DNA from: Rubrivivax sp.
GTDB taxonomy: Bacteria; Pseudomonadota; Gammaproteobacteria; Burkholderiales; Burkholderiaceae_C
Length of the DNA stretch: 64,000 nucleotides
Direction of reading: 5' to 3'
Assembly (NCBI GenBank): GCA_020248945.1
Contig: JADCGQ010000004.1
Span: forward strand, 186,001 to 250,000
The translations under genes and the position numbers were made by a program. Shown piece after piece: positions 36,462 to 45,383 of the stretch (its first letter is position 1; each line of letters opens with the position of its first letter). The notes under the pieces were generated by a model. It was given only the letters and a program-made list of their open reading frames with translations. It was not told where the DNA came from and did no database searches.

Positions 36462-37325
36462 TCAGGCGCAGCGCGCCGCTGCGGCCGCAATGGCGCGCTT
36501 GACCATCTGGCCCGCCATCGCCGTCTTGTATTCCTCGTCGCCGCGCAAGTCGGCCGCGGGCTGGCACACGGCCATCGCGGCGTCGGCCGCGGCCTGCAGC
36601 GTGGCCGGCGTCACCGCCTGGCCGAGCAGCGCCTTCTCGGCGTCGTGCGCGCGGATGGCCGTGGGCGCCAGGTTGGTGAGCGCGATGCGCACCTGGCTCA
36701 CGGTGCCGCCGCTCATCTTCATGACCACCGCCGCGCCGGCCGTGGCCCAGTCGCCCGTCTTGCGCTTGAGCTTCTCGTAGGCCCAGCCCGTGCCGGCGGC
36801 AAAGGCCGGCACGCGGATGGCGGTGAGGATCTCGTCCTCGGCCAGCGCCGTGGCATAGAGGCCCAGGTAGAAGTCGTCGGCCTTCACGGCACGCCGGCCG
36901 CCGCGGCCTTCGATGTGCATCGTGGCATCGAGCGCCAGGCTGATGGCCGGGTGGTCGTTGCCGGGGTCGCCGTGGGCGATGTCGCCGCCGATGGTGCCGC
37001 GGTTGCGCACCTGCGGGTCGGCGATGAGCTTGGGCGCCTCGGCCAGCAGCGGCACCTTGGCGCGCAGGATGGGGCTGGCGATGAGCTCGTTTTCGCTCGT
37101 CATCGCGCCGATCACGACATCACTGCCGTCTTCGCAGATGCCGCGCAGCTCAGGGATGCGGTTGAGGTCGATCAGGTGCGCCGGCTGCGCGAAGCGCAGT
37201 TTCATCATCGGCAGCAGGCTGTGGCCGCCGGCCAGCAGCTTGGCGTCTTGCCCCAGGCTGCCGAGCAGCCCGAGTGCCTCGCCCACGGATTTGGGCGCGT
37301 GGTAATCGAATGACGGGGGGATCAC
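36462..37325 (-). CDS. coxM: CO dehydrogenase medium (FAD) subunit
   Basis: 287 residues from a GTG with AAGGAG 6 bases upstream; the length equals Oligotropha CoxM (288). The two FAD-binding motifs are present: [10 protein letters not shown] near residue 32 and [16 protein letters not shown] near residue 110. It takes electrons from CoxS and passes them to quinone or cytochromes. It is the first structural gene of the cluster; the 247-bp spacer to rcoM carries three spaced direct repeats that could be regulator sites. Confidence 0.95.
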   Translation of the reverse strand: MIPPSFDYHAPKSVGEALGLLGSLGQDAKLLAGGHSLLPMMKLRFAQPAHLIDLNRIPELRGICEDGSDVVIGAMTSENELIASPILRAKVPLLAEAPKLIADPQVRNRGTIGGDIAHGDPGNDHPAISLALDATMHIEGRGGRRAVKADDFYLGLYATALAEDEILTAIRVPAFAAGTGWAYEKLKRKTGDWATAGAAVVMKMSGGTVSQVRIALTNLAPTAIRAHDAEKALLGQAVTPATLQAAADAAMAVCQPAADLRGDEEYKTAMAGQMVKRAIAAAAARCA

Positions 37326-37346
37326 GAAGGTCTCCTTGTGTCGGGC

Positions 37347-37367
37347 GGCCCTCTTTGACGGAGGGCC
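37347..37367 (-). promoter_or_regulatory. Hairpin in the coxM leader
   Basis: GGCCCTC-N7-GAGGGCC, a perfect 7-bp stem, ends about 20 bases before the coxM start and close to its ribosome-binding site. No T run follows, so it is not an intrinsic terminator; it may affect translation or mRNA stability. Confidence 0.4.
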
Positions 37368-37469
37368 TGGCGTCGGCAATCGCAGCCGCTGGCGATGCTG
37401 GCGGCAAGCGAATACCGGGGCAATGGCGCGGGACATGCCGCGCCAAGGCCCGGTCAGGCCCCGGTTTCG

Positions 37470-37516
37470 CACGAACGGTAGCTCGCGCTGCACGAGTGGC
37501 AGGCTGCGCACCGCAA
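37470..37516 (-). promoter_or_regulatory. Three phased direct repeats upstream of coxM, candidate RcoM sites
   Basis: On the minus strand TTGCGG (37516-37511), CTCGTG (37496-37491) and TTCGTG (37475-37470) are spaced 20 and 21 bp apart, that is, on one DNA face. LytTR domains bind direct repeats at about this spacing, and RcoM sites are remembered as repeats of TTnnnG; two of the three copies fit exactly. The last copy is 145 bp before coxM. Confidence 0.45.
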
Positions 37517-37572
37517 CCGGCAGGGCGGATCATCGGACCCGAGCACGAGCCCGGGAAAGTCCCAGGGCCTCG

Positions 37573-38373
37573 TTAACCCTGATCGGCCGTCGCCGGCACC
37601 GCGCCCGCGGGCAGGCCCAGGCGCCGCAGCACCTCGGCACTGCTGCTGCGCGACACCGGCACCGGCTCGGCCAGCCCACGCAGTTCGAGCATGAGGCGGC
37701 TGCCCTGGCGCTGCAGCTGCACCACGCAGCCCAGGTTGACGATGTGGCTGCGGTGCACGCGCATGAAGAGCCCGGGGTCGAGACGGCCTTCGAGATCAGA
37801 GATGGCCAGGTTGCAGAAGCGCCGCCCCTCGGCCGTGGCCACCTGCGTGTAATGGCCTTCGGACTGCAGGTGCACGATGTCGTCGGCATCGACCAGCACG
37901 ATGCGCTGGCCCGCCGAGGTGGGCACCTTCAGCAGCCGGCGGCGCGGCGGCGTGCCGCCATCCGTTGCAACTGCGACGCTGCCGGCCATGGCCGCATCGC
38001 CCACCGCCACCACCTCGGTGATGTCGTAGAACACGAGCACGTAGCCGCGCGTGGCGCCGTCGCCGCCGGCCATGCGCGTGACCTTGATCAGCAGCACCCG
38101 CTCGGGGATGTTGATGATCATCGTCATCGGCGGCGGGTTGCTCACCGGGCACTGCGCACTGGCCGCGGCCTGCGCAAGCAGGAAGTCGACCTTGGGCTGC
38201 GAGCGCTCGGGGTGGAAGCTCAGCACCATGCGATCGAAGGGCTGCTTCTCTTCGACCGGCAGCACGCGGCGCGCGAAGTCGTTCATGGCCACCACGTGGC
38301 GCTCGGCGTCGAGCTCGATCACGCCGACATCGAAGCGTTCGAGCAGGTACAGCGGCGAGACCGGGGCGTCCAT
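37573..38373 (-). CDS. rcoM: RcoM-like CO-sensing regulator (PAS-LytTR)
   Basis: 266 residues from the ATG at 38373 (a GTG 18 bases upstream is possible; neither has a strong ribosome site). The N-terminal PAS domain contains SFHPERSQPK and CPVSNPPPMTMIINIPERVL, closely matching Burkholderia RcoM around its haem ligands: His54, Cys75 and Met85 correspond to His74, Cys94 and Met104. The C-terminal LytTR DNA-binding domain follows (DDIVHLQSEGHYTQV, LFMRVHRSHIVNLG). RcoM activates cox genes when its haem binds CO. It sits directly upstream of coxM on the same strand. Confidence 0.9.
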   Translation of the reverse strand: MDAPVSPLYLLERFDVGVIELDAERHVVAMNDFARRVLPVEEKQPFDRMVLSFHPERSQPKVDFLLAQAAASAQCPVSNPPPMTMIINIPERVLLIKVTRMAGGDGATRGYVLVFYDITEVVAVGDAAMAGSVAVATDGGTPPRRRLLKVPTSAGQRIVLVDADDIVHLQSEGHYTQVATAEGRRFCNLAISDLEGRLDPGLFMRVHRSHIVNLGCVVQLQRQGSRLMLELRGLAEPVPVSRSSSAEVLRRLGLPAGAVPATADQG

Positions 38374-38400
38374 GGGGGGCGATTGCAACACGGGCCGCGC

Positions 38401-39153
38401 TCAGCGCAGCCCGCCTGAATCGAGCACCGGGCGCAGCCCGAACAACGATGCGTAGCGCACACCGATCAACGCGTGCTCGCGCACCAGCGCCTCGGCGCGC
38501 GCGCCCTCGCCTGCCAGCAGCGCGTCGACGATCAGCCGGTGCTGCATCTGCGCCACCTGCAGCTTGCGGGTCTCGGCGCCCAGCTGCTCGGCCTCGAAGG
38601 TGATGCTGTCGGCGCTGGCGAACGGCAGGTGGTCGTTGCGGGCGATGGCATCGGCCACCACGCGGCTGCCGGCACCGGCCACGAGTGCGGCGTGGAAGCG
38701 CGCGTTCAGCGCGCTCCAGCACTCGATGTCGTCGGCATGCAGCTGGCCGCGCGCGAGGAGGGCGTCGCCGTCGGCCAGGCACTGCTCGAACAGCGCGCGC
38801 GTGGCCGCATCGAGGCCGCGCTCGCACAGCCGGCGTGCGGCCAGGCCCTCAAGCGCGCCGCGCACCTCGACCGCGCAGCGCACGTCGTCGGCCGAGAACG
38901 CGCGCACGACGTAGCCGCGCTTGCCGGCGCTTTCGAGCAGGCCCTCCTGCGCCAGCGTGCGAAACGCCAGCCGCACTGGCGTGCGCGAGACACCGAGGTC
39001 CTGCGCCACGGTCTCTTCGGCGAGCCGGCTGCCGGCGGCATAGCGGCCCTCGGCCAGCCAGCGCCGCAGCTGGGCCACCAGCGAACCGGCGCGCGCCTCG
39101 CCCACGGATTCGTGACCTAGGGTTTTCACCACTTTGGATCCATTCAATGGCAT
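38401..39153 (-). CDS. vanR: GntR/FCD-family repressor, probable VanR
   Basis: 250 residues from MPLNGSK. Winged HTH near residues 25-85 (AAGSRLAEETVAQDLGVSRT, VRLAFRTLAQEGLLE) followed by an all-helical FCD effector domain with metal-site residues (ARFHAALVAGAG, the IVDALLAGEGARAEALVREH helix). It is divergent from vanA. The intergenic region contains ATTGGATCCAAT, identical to the vanillate operator known from Caulobacter VanR, and a second near copy overlaps its own codons 4-7, which suggests autorepression. Effector: probably vanillate. Confidence 0.85.
   Translation of the reverse strand: MPLNGSKVVKTLGHESVGEARAGSLVAQLRRWLAEGRYAAGSRLAEETVAQDLGVSRTPVRLAFRTLAQEGLLESAGKRGYVVRAFSADDVRCAVEVRGALEGLAARRLCERGLDAATRALFEQCLADGDALLARGQLHADDIECWSALNARFHAALVAGAGSRVVADAIARNDHLPFASADSITFEAEQLGAETRKLQVAQMQHRLIVDALLAGEGARAEALVREHALIGVRYASLFGLRPVLDSGGLR
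39133..39144. promoter_or_regulatory. Secondary VanR-type operator
   Basis: TTTGGATCCATT, 10 of 12 matches to the VanR operator ATTGGATCCAAT. It lies over codons 4-7 of vanR and could block its own transcription. Confidence 0.55.
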
Positions 39154-39183
39154 TCTGGTTGACCGAGCCTCATGATCGCCTAA

Positions 39184-39199
39184 GAATTGGATCCAATTC
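39184..39199. promoter_or_regulatory. VanR operator in the vanR-vanA spacer
   Basis: A perfect 16-bp palindrome GAATTGGATCCAATTC containing the vanillate operator ATTGGATCCAAT (39186-39197), centred about 40 bp before the vanA start. Confidence 0.8.
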
Positions 39200-39231
39200 A
39201 AGTCTCCCAGACCCGACTTCGCACCCTGATC

Positions 39232-40314
39232 ATGTTCATCCGCAACGCCTGGTACGTGGCCGCCACGCCCAATGAGATCGATCCGCTCGGGGCGGGCCAG
39301 CCGCTGGCGCGCCAAGTGTGCGGCGAACGCATGGTGCTGTTCCGCGGCCCCGGTGGGGCCATCTCCGCCCTGGAGGACTTCTGCCCGCACCGCGGTGCGC
39401 CGCTCTCACTGGGCCGCGTGTGCGACGGCGAGCTCGTCTGCGGCTACCACGGCCTGCGCATGGGGTGCGACGGCCGCACAGTGGCGATGCCCGGGCAGCG
39501 CGTGCGCGGCTTCCCGGCCATCCGCGCCTGGCCGGTGGCCGAGTACGCCGGCTTCGTGTGGGTGTGGCCGGGCGACCCCGCGCTGGCGTCGCACGAACAG
39601 CTGCCCGCCCTGCCCTGGGCCGACGGCGCCGCCGTCAAGCCCGGCTGGGCCTACGGCGGCGGGCACTACGAGATCGCCTGCGAGTGGCGGCTGATGATCG
39701 ACAACCTGATGGACCTGACGCACGAGACCTACGTGCACGCCGACAGCATCGGCCAGCCCGAGATCGACGAAACACCGAGCCAGACACGCGTGGTCGGCGA
39801 CGAGGTCATCACCAGCCGCACCATGAACGCGATCCAGGCGCCGCCCTTCTGGCAGCAGGCGCTGGCGATGAACGGGCTGCCCACCGACCAGCCGGTGGAC
39901 CGCTGGCAGGTGTGCCACTTCACGCCGCCCAGCCACGTGATGATCGAGGTCGGCGTGGCGCTGGCCGGCCGCGGCGGCATCGATGCCCCCGACGACGCGA
40001 AGGCGGCCACCATCGTGGTCGACTTCATCACCCCCGAGACGGCCGGCTCGATTCACTACTTCTGGGGCATGGCCCGACGCTTCCGCGCCGACGACGCCGA
40101 GCTCACCGCGCGCATCCGCGAAGGCCAGGGCCGCATCTTCAGCGAAGACCGCGCCATGCTCGAGCAGCAGCAGCGCAACCTGGCGGCGCACCCGACACGC
40201 GATCTGCTCAAGCTCAACATCGACAGCGGCGGCGTGATGTCGCGGCGGCTGATCGACCGTCTGCTCGCCGCCGAAGCCGCGGCGGCATCGGCCCAGATCC
40301 CCGCCGCCGCCTGA
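39232..40314 (+). CDS. vanA: Vanillate O-demethylase oxygenase subunit
   Basis: 360 residues from MFIRNAWYVAAT, the usual VanA start. Rieske centre: Cys51, His53, Cys70, His73 (CPHRGAPLSLGRVCDG and CGYHG). Mononuclear iron region DNLMDLTHETYVH with His164 and His169. With VanB it demethylates vanillate to protocatechuate and formaldehyde. The VanR operator lies just upstream. vanB begins within the vanA stop codon (TGATG). An upstream in-frame ATG (39187) lies inside the operator and is not favoured. Confidence 0.93.
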   Translation: MFIRNAWYVAATPNEIDPLGAGQPLARQVCGERMVLFRGPGGAISALEDFCPHRGAPLSLGRVCDGELVCGYHGLRMGCDGRTVAMPGQRVRGFPAIRAWPVAEYAGFVWVWPGDPALASHEQLPALPWADGAAVKPGWAYGGGHYEIACEWRLMIDNLMDLTHETYVHADSIGQPEIDETPSQTRVVGDEVITSRTMNAIQAPPFWQQALAMNGLPTDQPVDRWQVCHFTPPSHVMIEVGVALAGRGGIDAPDDAKAATIVVDFITPETAGSIHYFWGMARRFRADDAELTARIREGQGRIFSEDRAMLEQQQRNLAAHPTRDLLKLNIDSGGVMSRRLIDRLLAAEAAAASAQIPAAA

Positions 40315-41300
40315 TGAGCACCCCGGCAAACGAAGCGCCACTGGCGCTGACCGTGGCCGCGCGCCAGACGCTGGCCGAGGGCATCGACCTCTTCGAGCTG
40401 CACCCGCCGCCGGGGCAGGTGCTGCCGCCGTTCACGGCCGGGGCGCACATCGAGCTGCAGCTGCAGCACGAAGGCCGCCCGCTGGTGCGGCCCTATTCGC
40501 TGTGCAACGCACCCGGCGAGACCCACCGCTGGCAGATTACCGTGCTGCGCGTGCCGGCCTCGCGCGGCGGCTCGGCGGCCGTGCACGCGCAGCTGCAACC
40601 CGGCAGCCGCGTGCACACCTCGCGCCCGCGCAACCTGTTCGAACTCGTGCCCGGCGCGCGCCACAGCGTGCTGCTGGCCGGTGGCATCGGCATCACACCG
40701 TTGCTGGCCATGGCCGAAGCCCTGCACGCGGCCGGCGCCGGCTTCCGCCTGCACCACGCCACGCGATCCCTGGCCCGCACGCCCTTCATCGAGCGGCTCG
40801 ACCAGGCCCCCTGGCGCGACCGCGTCGTGCGCCATCTCGACGACGGCGACGAAGCCCAGCGCCTGGAGTTCGACCGTCTGCTCGCCCGGCCCGAGCCCGG
40901 CACCCACCTCTACGTGTGCGGGCCGCAAGGCTTCATGGACGCCGCGCTGGCCCGCGCCCGCACCCTGGGCTGGCCCGAGGCGCAGCTGCACTGGGAAAGC
41001 TTTGGCGGCGACACCGCGCCGCAGGCTGGCGACCGGGCTTTCACGCTGGTGCTGGCGCGCAGCGGCGTCACACTGCAGGTGCCCGCCGGCTGCACCGCGG
41101 CGCAGGCGATCGCCGACGCCGGCGTGTTCCTGGCCACCAGCTGCGAACAAGGCGTCTGCGGCACCTGCCTGACGCCGGTGCTCGAAGGCCGGCCCGAGCA
41201 CCGCGACCACTACCTCACGCCCGAAGAGCAGGCCGCGGGCGACCAGTTCACGCCCTGCTGCTCGCGGGCGCTGAGCGAGCGCCTCGTCATCGATCTCTAG
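40314..41300 (+). CDS. vanB: Vanillate O-demethylase reductase subunit
   Basis: 328 residues. FMN/flavin domain with RPYSLCNAPGE, NAD-binding domain LLAGGIGITPLLAMAEAL and YVCGPQGFMDA, and a C-terminal plant-type [2Fe-2S] domain (TSCEQGVCGTCLTPVLEG with a later CCSRA). It carries electrons from NADH to the VanA Rieske centre. The start overlaps the vanA stop by one base, giving strict coupling. Confidence 0.93.
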   Translation: MSTPANEAPLALTVAARQTLAEGIDLFELHPPPGQVLPPFTAGAHIELQLQHEGRPLVRPYSLCNAPGETHRWQITVLRVPASRGGSAAVHAQLQPGSRVHTSRPRNLFELVPGARHSVLLAGGIGITPLLAMAEALHAAGAGFRLHHATRSLARTPFIERLDQAPWRDRVVRHLDDGDEAQRLEFDRLLARPEPGTHLYVCGPQGFMDAALARARTLGWPEAQLHWESFGGDTAPQAGDRAFTLVLARSGVTLQVPAGCTAAQAIADAGVFLATSCEQGVCGTCLTPVLEGRPEHRDHYLTPEEQAAGDQFTPCCSRALSERLVIDL

Positions 41301-41345
41301 AACCTACCGCACCGGCCAACCGGGCACACCTTACGGAGACAGACC

Positions 41346-42338
41346 ATGCAAGACCCCCGCTTCAACCGCCGCCAACTGCTGAGCTCGGGCCTGGCCCTGG
41401 CCGGGCTCTCGGCCCTGCCCGCCCACGCCCAGACGCCCGCCTGGCCGGCGGCCAAGCCGATCCGCCTGATCGTCAACTTTCCGGCCGGGGGCTCGCCCGA
41501 CGCGGTGGCGCGCGCCGTGGCCGGCCCGGTGTCGGCGGCCATCGGGCAGCAGATCGTGGTCGACAACCGCGGCGGTGCCGGCGGCATCATCGGCGCCGAT
41601 GCGGTGGCCAAGAGTCCGGCCGACGGCTACACCTTCCTGCTGAGCTCGGGCAGCGCGGCGGCCATCGTGCCGCTGCTGAACAACAAGATGCCCTACGACG
41701 CGGCCAAGGACCTCATCCCCGTGGCCGCCGGTGCCCGGCTCGAGCTGTTCCTGGTGGTGCGTGCCGATGCGCCGTACAAGACCTACGCCGAGTTCGTCGC
41801 TCACGCCAAGCGCAACCCCGGCCGGCTGAGCTACGGCTCGCCGGGCAACGGCACCAGCCCGCACATCGCCGGCGAGATGCTCAAGTCGCAGGCCGGCATC
41901 TTCACGGTGCACATCCCGTACCGCGGCTCGGCGGCGGTGCTGCAAGACCTGCTGGCCGGCAGTCTGGACTACACCTTCGACCCCGGCATCGCGTTTTCGC
42001 ACGTGCGTTCGGGCCGGCTGCGCCTGCTGGCCGTGGGCTCGGTGAAGCGCACGCCGATGTTCCCCGACGCGCCCACGCTCATCGAGCTCGGCCTGCCGGG
42101 CTTCGACGCCGGCACCACCCACGGCTTCTGGGCGCCGGCGGGCACGCCGCCGGAGATCGTCGACCGCATGAACCGCGAGATCAACCGCGCGCTTGGCACG
42201 CAACCCGTGATCGACGTGATCCGCTCGCTCGGCGCCGAGCCGCAGCCCATCACCCCGCGGCAGTTCAGCGAGGTCATCCGCGCCGACATGGCGCGCTACG
42301 CGAAGATCATCCAGGAACGCAAGATCACGCAGGACTGA
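41346..42338 (+). CDS. Bug/TctC-family periplasmic binding protein
   Basis: 330 residues. The N-terminus has a twin-arginine-like signal (RRQLLSSGLALAGLSALPAH). The mature part shows Bug-family landmarks: KPIRLIVNFPAGGSPDAVAR, VVDNRGGAGGIIGADAVAKS and DGYTFLLSSGSA. Such proteins bind carboxylates for tripartite tricarboxylate transporters or act in signalling. Next to vanAB and fcs it probably binds an aromatic acid. No TctA or TctB gene is nearby, a common situation in Burkholderiales. Confidence 0.88.
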   Translation: MQDPRFNRRQLLSSGLALAGLSALPAHAQTPAWPAAKPIRLIVNFPAGGSPDAVARAVAGPVSAAIGQQIVVDNRGGAGGIIGADAVAKSPADGYTFLLSSGSAAAIVPLLNNKMPYDAAKDLIPVAAGARLELFLVVRADAPYKTYAEFVAHAKRNPGRLSYGSPGNGTSPHIAGEMLKSQAGIFTVHIPYRGSAAVLQDLLAGSLDYTFDPGIAFSHVRSGRLRLLAVGSVKRTPMFPDAPTLIELGLPGFDAGTTHGFWAPAGTPPEIVDRMNREINRALGTQPVIDVIRSLGAEPQPITPRQFSEVIRADMARYAKIIQERKITQD

Positions 42339-42367
42339 TCGCGCATGAACGGCTGCCTGTGCCTGCC

Positions 42368-44233
42368 ATGACGGCGCCGAGCTACCGCCCTGCCCGCTTC
42401 GGCGGCTGCCTGCAGGCCACGGTGGAGCCGCGCGACGACGGCTGTCGCGTGTGGCGCTCCACCGAGGCCCTGGACGCCTATCCGCGGGTGCTGACGGACC
42501 GGCTGGCGCACTGGGCCGAACACGCCCCGGATCGCGTGTTCGCCGCCGAGCGCGGCGCCGACGGCGCGTGGCAGACGCTGAGCTACGCGCAGCTGCGCGA
42601 CGAGGCGCAGCGCATCGGCCAGGCCCTGCTCGCCCACGGCCTGAGCGCCGAGCGGCCCTTGCTGCTGCTGGCCGACAACAGCCTCGACCACCTGCGCATC
42701 GCCTTCGGCGCGCTGTGGATCGGCGTGCCGTTTGCGCCCGTGTCGCCGGCCTACGCGCTGGTGGCCACCGACCACGCCAAGCTGCGGCACATCGTCGACA
42801 CGCTGACGCCGGGCCTGGTGTTCGTGGCCGACGGCGTGGCCTACGCGCGGGCGCTGGCGGCCTGTGTGGCGAGCGACGTGCCCGTGGTGACGGCCGGCGC
42901 GCCGGTGCCGGGCCGCAGCAGCATCGCGTTCGACACGCTGCGTGCCGTGCCCGCCGGCCCCGAAAGCGCCGCGGCCCACGCCGCACTCGGCCCCGACACC
43001 ATCGCCAAGTTCCTGTTCACCTCGGGCTCGACCAAGATGCCCAAGGCGGTGGTCAACACCCATCGCATGTGGTGCGCCAACCTGCAGCAGATCCGCCAGG
43101 CCTTCCCGTTCTTGGCCGACGAGCCGCCGGTGCTGGTGGACTGGCTGCCCTGGAACCACACCTTCGGCGGCAACCACAACATCGGCATCACGCTCTACAA
43201 CGGCGGCACGCTGTACCTGGACGGCGGCAAGCCCACGCCCAAGGGCATCGAGCAGACCGTGCAGAACCTGCGCGAGATCGCGCCGACGATGTACTTCAAC
43301 GTGCCCAAGGGCTTTGAAGAACTCTGCCGCGCGATGGACCACGACACGGCCCTGCGCAACTCGCTGTTTTCGCGCGTGCAGGCCTTCATGTACGCCGGCG
43401 CCGGCCTGAGCCAGGGCGTGTGGGACCACCTCGACCGCCATGCCGAAGCCGCCGCGGGCGAACGCATCTGCATGACCACCGGCCTGGGCATGACCGAGAC
43501 CGCGCCCTCGTGCACCTTCGCGCTGGGTGCCGGCGTGCGCTCGGGCCACATCGGGCTGCCGGTGCCGGGCGTGGAGGTGAAGCTCGTACCGGATGCCGAC
43601 AGCGGCAAGCACGAGATCCGCTTCCGTGGCCCCAACGTGATGCCCGGCTACTGGCGCAACCCCGAGGCCACGGCCGCGGCCTTCGATGAGGAAGGCTTCT
43701 ATTGCACCGGTGACGCGGCCCGCTGCATCGACGAGGCCGAACCCGAGCGCGGCCTCGTGTTCGACGGCCGCATCGCCGAGGACTTCAAGCTCTCCAGCGG
43801 CACCTTCGTCAGCGTCGGGCCGCTGCGCGCGAAGGTGACGATGGCGGGCGACCCGTACGTGCAGGACGTGGTCGTGGCCGGCATCGACCGCGATGCGATC
43901 GGCCTCTTGATCCTTCCGCGCATCGACGACATCCGCCGCCACTTCGGGCTGGACACGGCCTCGTATCGCAGAAATGCCGAGGTGCTGGCTGCCACCGCCG
44001 TGCGCGGCTTTTTCCAGGCCCTGGCCGACCGCCTGTGGCGCGAGGGCACCGGCAGCGCCACGCGCCCGGCACGCTGGCTTCTGCTGGCCGAGCCGCCGTC
44101 CATCGACGGCGGCGAGCTCACCGACAAGAACTCGATCAACCAGCGCGCAGTGCTGGCGGCCCGCGCGCTTCTGGTCGAGCAACTGTTTGCCGAACCCCCG
44201 CCGCCGGACGTGATCGTACCGGCCGGCGCCTGA
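42368..44233 (+). CDS. fcs: Feruloyl-CoA synthetase-like AMP-forming ligase
   Basis: 621 residues. ANL-superfamily core motifs: FLFTSGSTKMPKAVVNTH (A3), MTTGLGMTETAPS (A5), YCTGDAARCID (A7) and the later FDGRIAEDFKLSSGTFVSVG (A8). The last stretch, with WLPWNHTFGGNHN, is characteristic of feruloyl-CoA synthetases. The enzyme activates ferulate, coumarate or caffeate to CoA thioesters. The C-terminal Lys-bearing motif reads ELTDKNSINQRAVL. It lies in the vanAB operon; the hydratase-aldolase gene (ech) that would release vanillin is not in the window. Confidence 0.88.
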   Translation: MTAPSYRPARFGGCLQATVEPRDDGCRVWRSTEALDAYPRVLTDRLAHWAEHAPDRVFAAERGADGAWQTLSYAQLRDEAQRIGQALLAHGLSAERPLLLLADNSLDHLRIAFGALWIGVPFAPVSPAYALVATDHAKLRHIVDTLTPGLVFVADGVAYARALAACVASDVPVVTAGAPVPGRSSIAFDTLRAVPAGPESAAAHAALGPDTIAKFLFTSGSTKMPKAVVNTHRMWCANLQQIRQAFPFLADEPPVLVDWLPWNHTFGGNHNIGITLYNGGTLYLDGGKPTPKGIEQTVQNLREIAPTMYFNVPKGFEELCRAMDHDTALRNSLFSRVQAFMYAGAGLSQGVWDHLDRHAEAAAGERICMTTGLGMTETAPSCTFALGAGVRSGHIGLPVPGVEVKLVPDADSGKHEIRFRGPNVMPGYWRNPEATAAAFDEEGFYCTGDAARCIDEAEPERGLVFDGRIAEDFKLSSGTFVSVGPLRAKVTMAGDPYVQDVVVAGIDRDAIGLLILPRIDDIRRHFGLDTASYRRNAEVLAATAVRGFFQALADRLWREGTGSATRPARWLLLAEPPSIDGGELTDKNSINQRAVLAARALLVEQLFAEPPPPDVIVPAGA

Positions 44234-44258
44234 CCCCCTTCATCGACGAGAGACCTTC

Positions 44259-45383
44259 ATGACCACCCGCACCCTGCCGCCCTTCCGCGCCGACCACGTC
44301 GGCAGCTTCCTGCGCCCGGCCTACCTGCTGGAGGCGCGCGCGCAAAAGGCGCGTGGCGACATCACCCCGGCGCAGCTGCGCGCCGTGGAAGACCGCGCCA
44401 TCACCGAGATCGTGCAGTTCCAGCGCGACTGCGGCCTGACCAGCATCACCGACGGCGAGTTCCGCCGCACCTACTTCCACATCGACTTTCTCGAGCAGAT
44501 GGGCGGCGTGCACACCGACATCCCGGTGACGGTGCGGCGCGCCGACGGCACCGAAGAGCTGGCGCCACCGGTCATCAAGGTGGTCGACAAGGTGCGCCAC
44601 GTGAAGGACATCCAGCGCGCCGACTTCGAGTACCTGAAGGCGCAGATCGAGCAGCACGCGCCGGGTGCCACGCCCAAGGTGACGATTCCGAGCCCGACCA
44701 TGCTGCACTTCCGCGGCGGCCGCGCCGGCATCAGCCGCACCGCCTACCCCGAGCTCGACCCCGTGTTCTACGACGACGTGGCGCAGGCCTACGCCGACGA
44801 GCTGCAGAGCCTGTTCGACGCCGGCTGCCGCTACGTGCAGATGGACGACACCAACATGGCCTACCTCTGCGACGAGAAGATGCGCGAGGCGGCACGCCAG
44901 CGCGGCGACGACCCCAACGAGCTGCCGCACCGCTACGCCGCCTTCATCAACAAGGTGGTGGCCAAGAAGCCCGCCGGCATGACGCTGGCGATGCACCTGT
45001 GCAAAGGCAACTTCAAGAGCACGTTTGCTGCGGCCGGCAACTACGAGCCGGTGGCCGAGGCGCTGCTGTCGGAGATGAACCTCGACGCCATCTTCATGGA
45101 GTACGACGACGACCGCTCTGGCGACTTCCGACCGCTGCGCTTCCTGAAGCCCGGCCGCATCGTCGTGCTGGGCCTGGTCACCACCAAGTTCGGTCAGCTC
45201 GAGACGAAGGAAAGCCTGAAGCGCCGCATCCAGCAGGCCGCGGAGTACGCGCCGCTGGAGCAGCTGGCGCTGAGCCCGCAGTGCGGCTTCAGCAGCACCG
45301 TTCACGGCAACAACATCGCGGTCGAAGACCAGAAGCGCAAGCTGCAGCTGGTCGTGGAGGTGGCAAACGAGGTGTGGGGTTGA
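44259..45383 (+). CDS. Cobalamin-independent methionine-synthase-core (MetE C-terminal-like) protein
   Basis: 374 residues, corresponding to the C-terminal catalytic half of MetE only. It starts FRADHVGSFLRPAYL, has SITDGEFRRTYFHIDFLEQM and keeps the zinc ligands: His-x-Cys in MHLCKGNF and a late Cys in SPQCGFSS. Stand-alone MetE cores transfer methyl groups to homocysteine or other thiols. In the van/fcs operon its role is unclear: VanAB releases formaldehyde, not a methyl group. It could salvage methyl groups from a methoxylated compound. It overlaps the next gene by 4 bp. Confidence 0.85.
   Translation: MTTRTLPPFRADHVGSFLRPAYLLEARAQKARGDITPAQLRAVEDRAITEIVQFQRDCGLTSITDGEFRRTYFHIDFLEQMGGVHTDIPVTVRRADGTEELAPPVIKVVDKVRHVKDIQRADFEYLKAQIEQHAPGATPKVTIPSPTMLHFRGGRAGISRTAYPELDPVFYDDVAQAYADELQSLFDAGCRYVQMDDTNMAYLCDEKMREAARQRGDDPNELPHRYAAFINKVVAKKPAGMTLAMHLCKGNFKSTFAAAGNYEPVAEALLSEMNLDAIFMEYDDDRSGDFRPLRFLKPGRIVVLGLVTTKFGQLETKESLKRRIQQAAEYAPLEQLALSPQCGFSSTVHGNNIAVEDQKRKLQLVVEVANEVWG

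Noticed and set aside
37326-37572. A sigma-54 (GG-N10-GC) promoter before coxM
   Set aside because: GG/GC pairs at this spacing occur by chance in such GC-rich DNA, and none matches TGGCAC-N5-TTGC well.
42345-42371. An 8-codon frame (MNGCLCLP) overlapping the fcs start
   Set aside because: It could be a translation-coupling leader through its ATGA overlap, but has no clear ribosome site and is too short to support.
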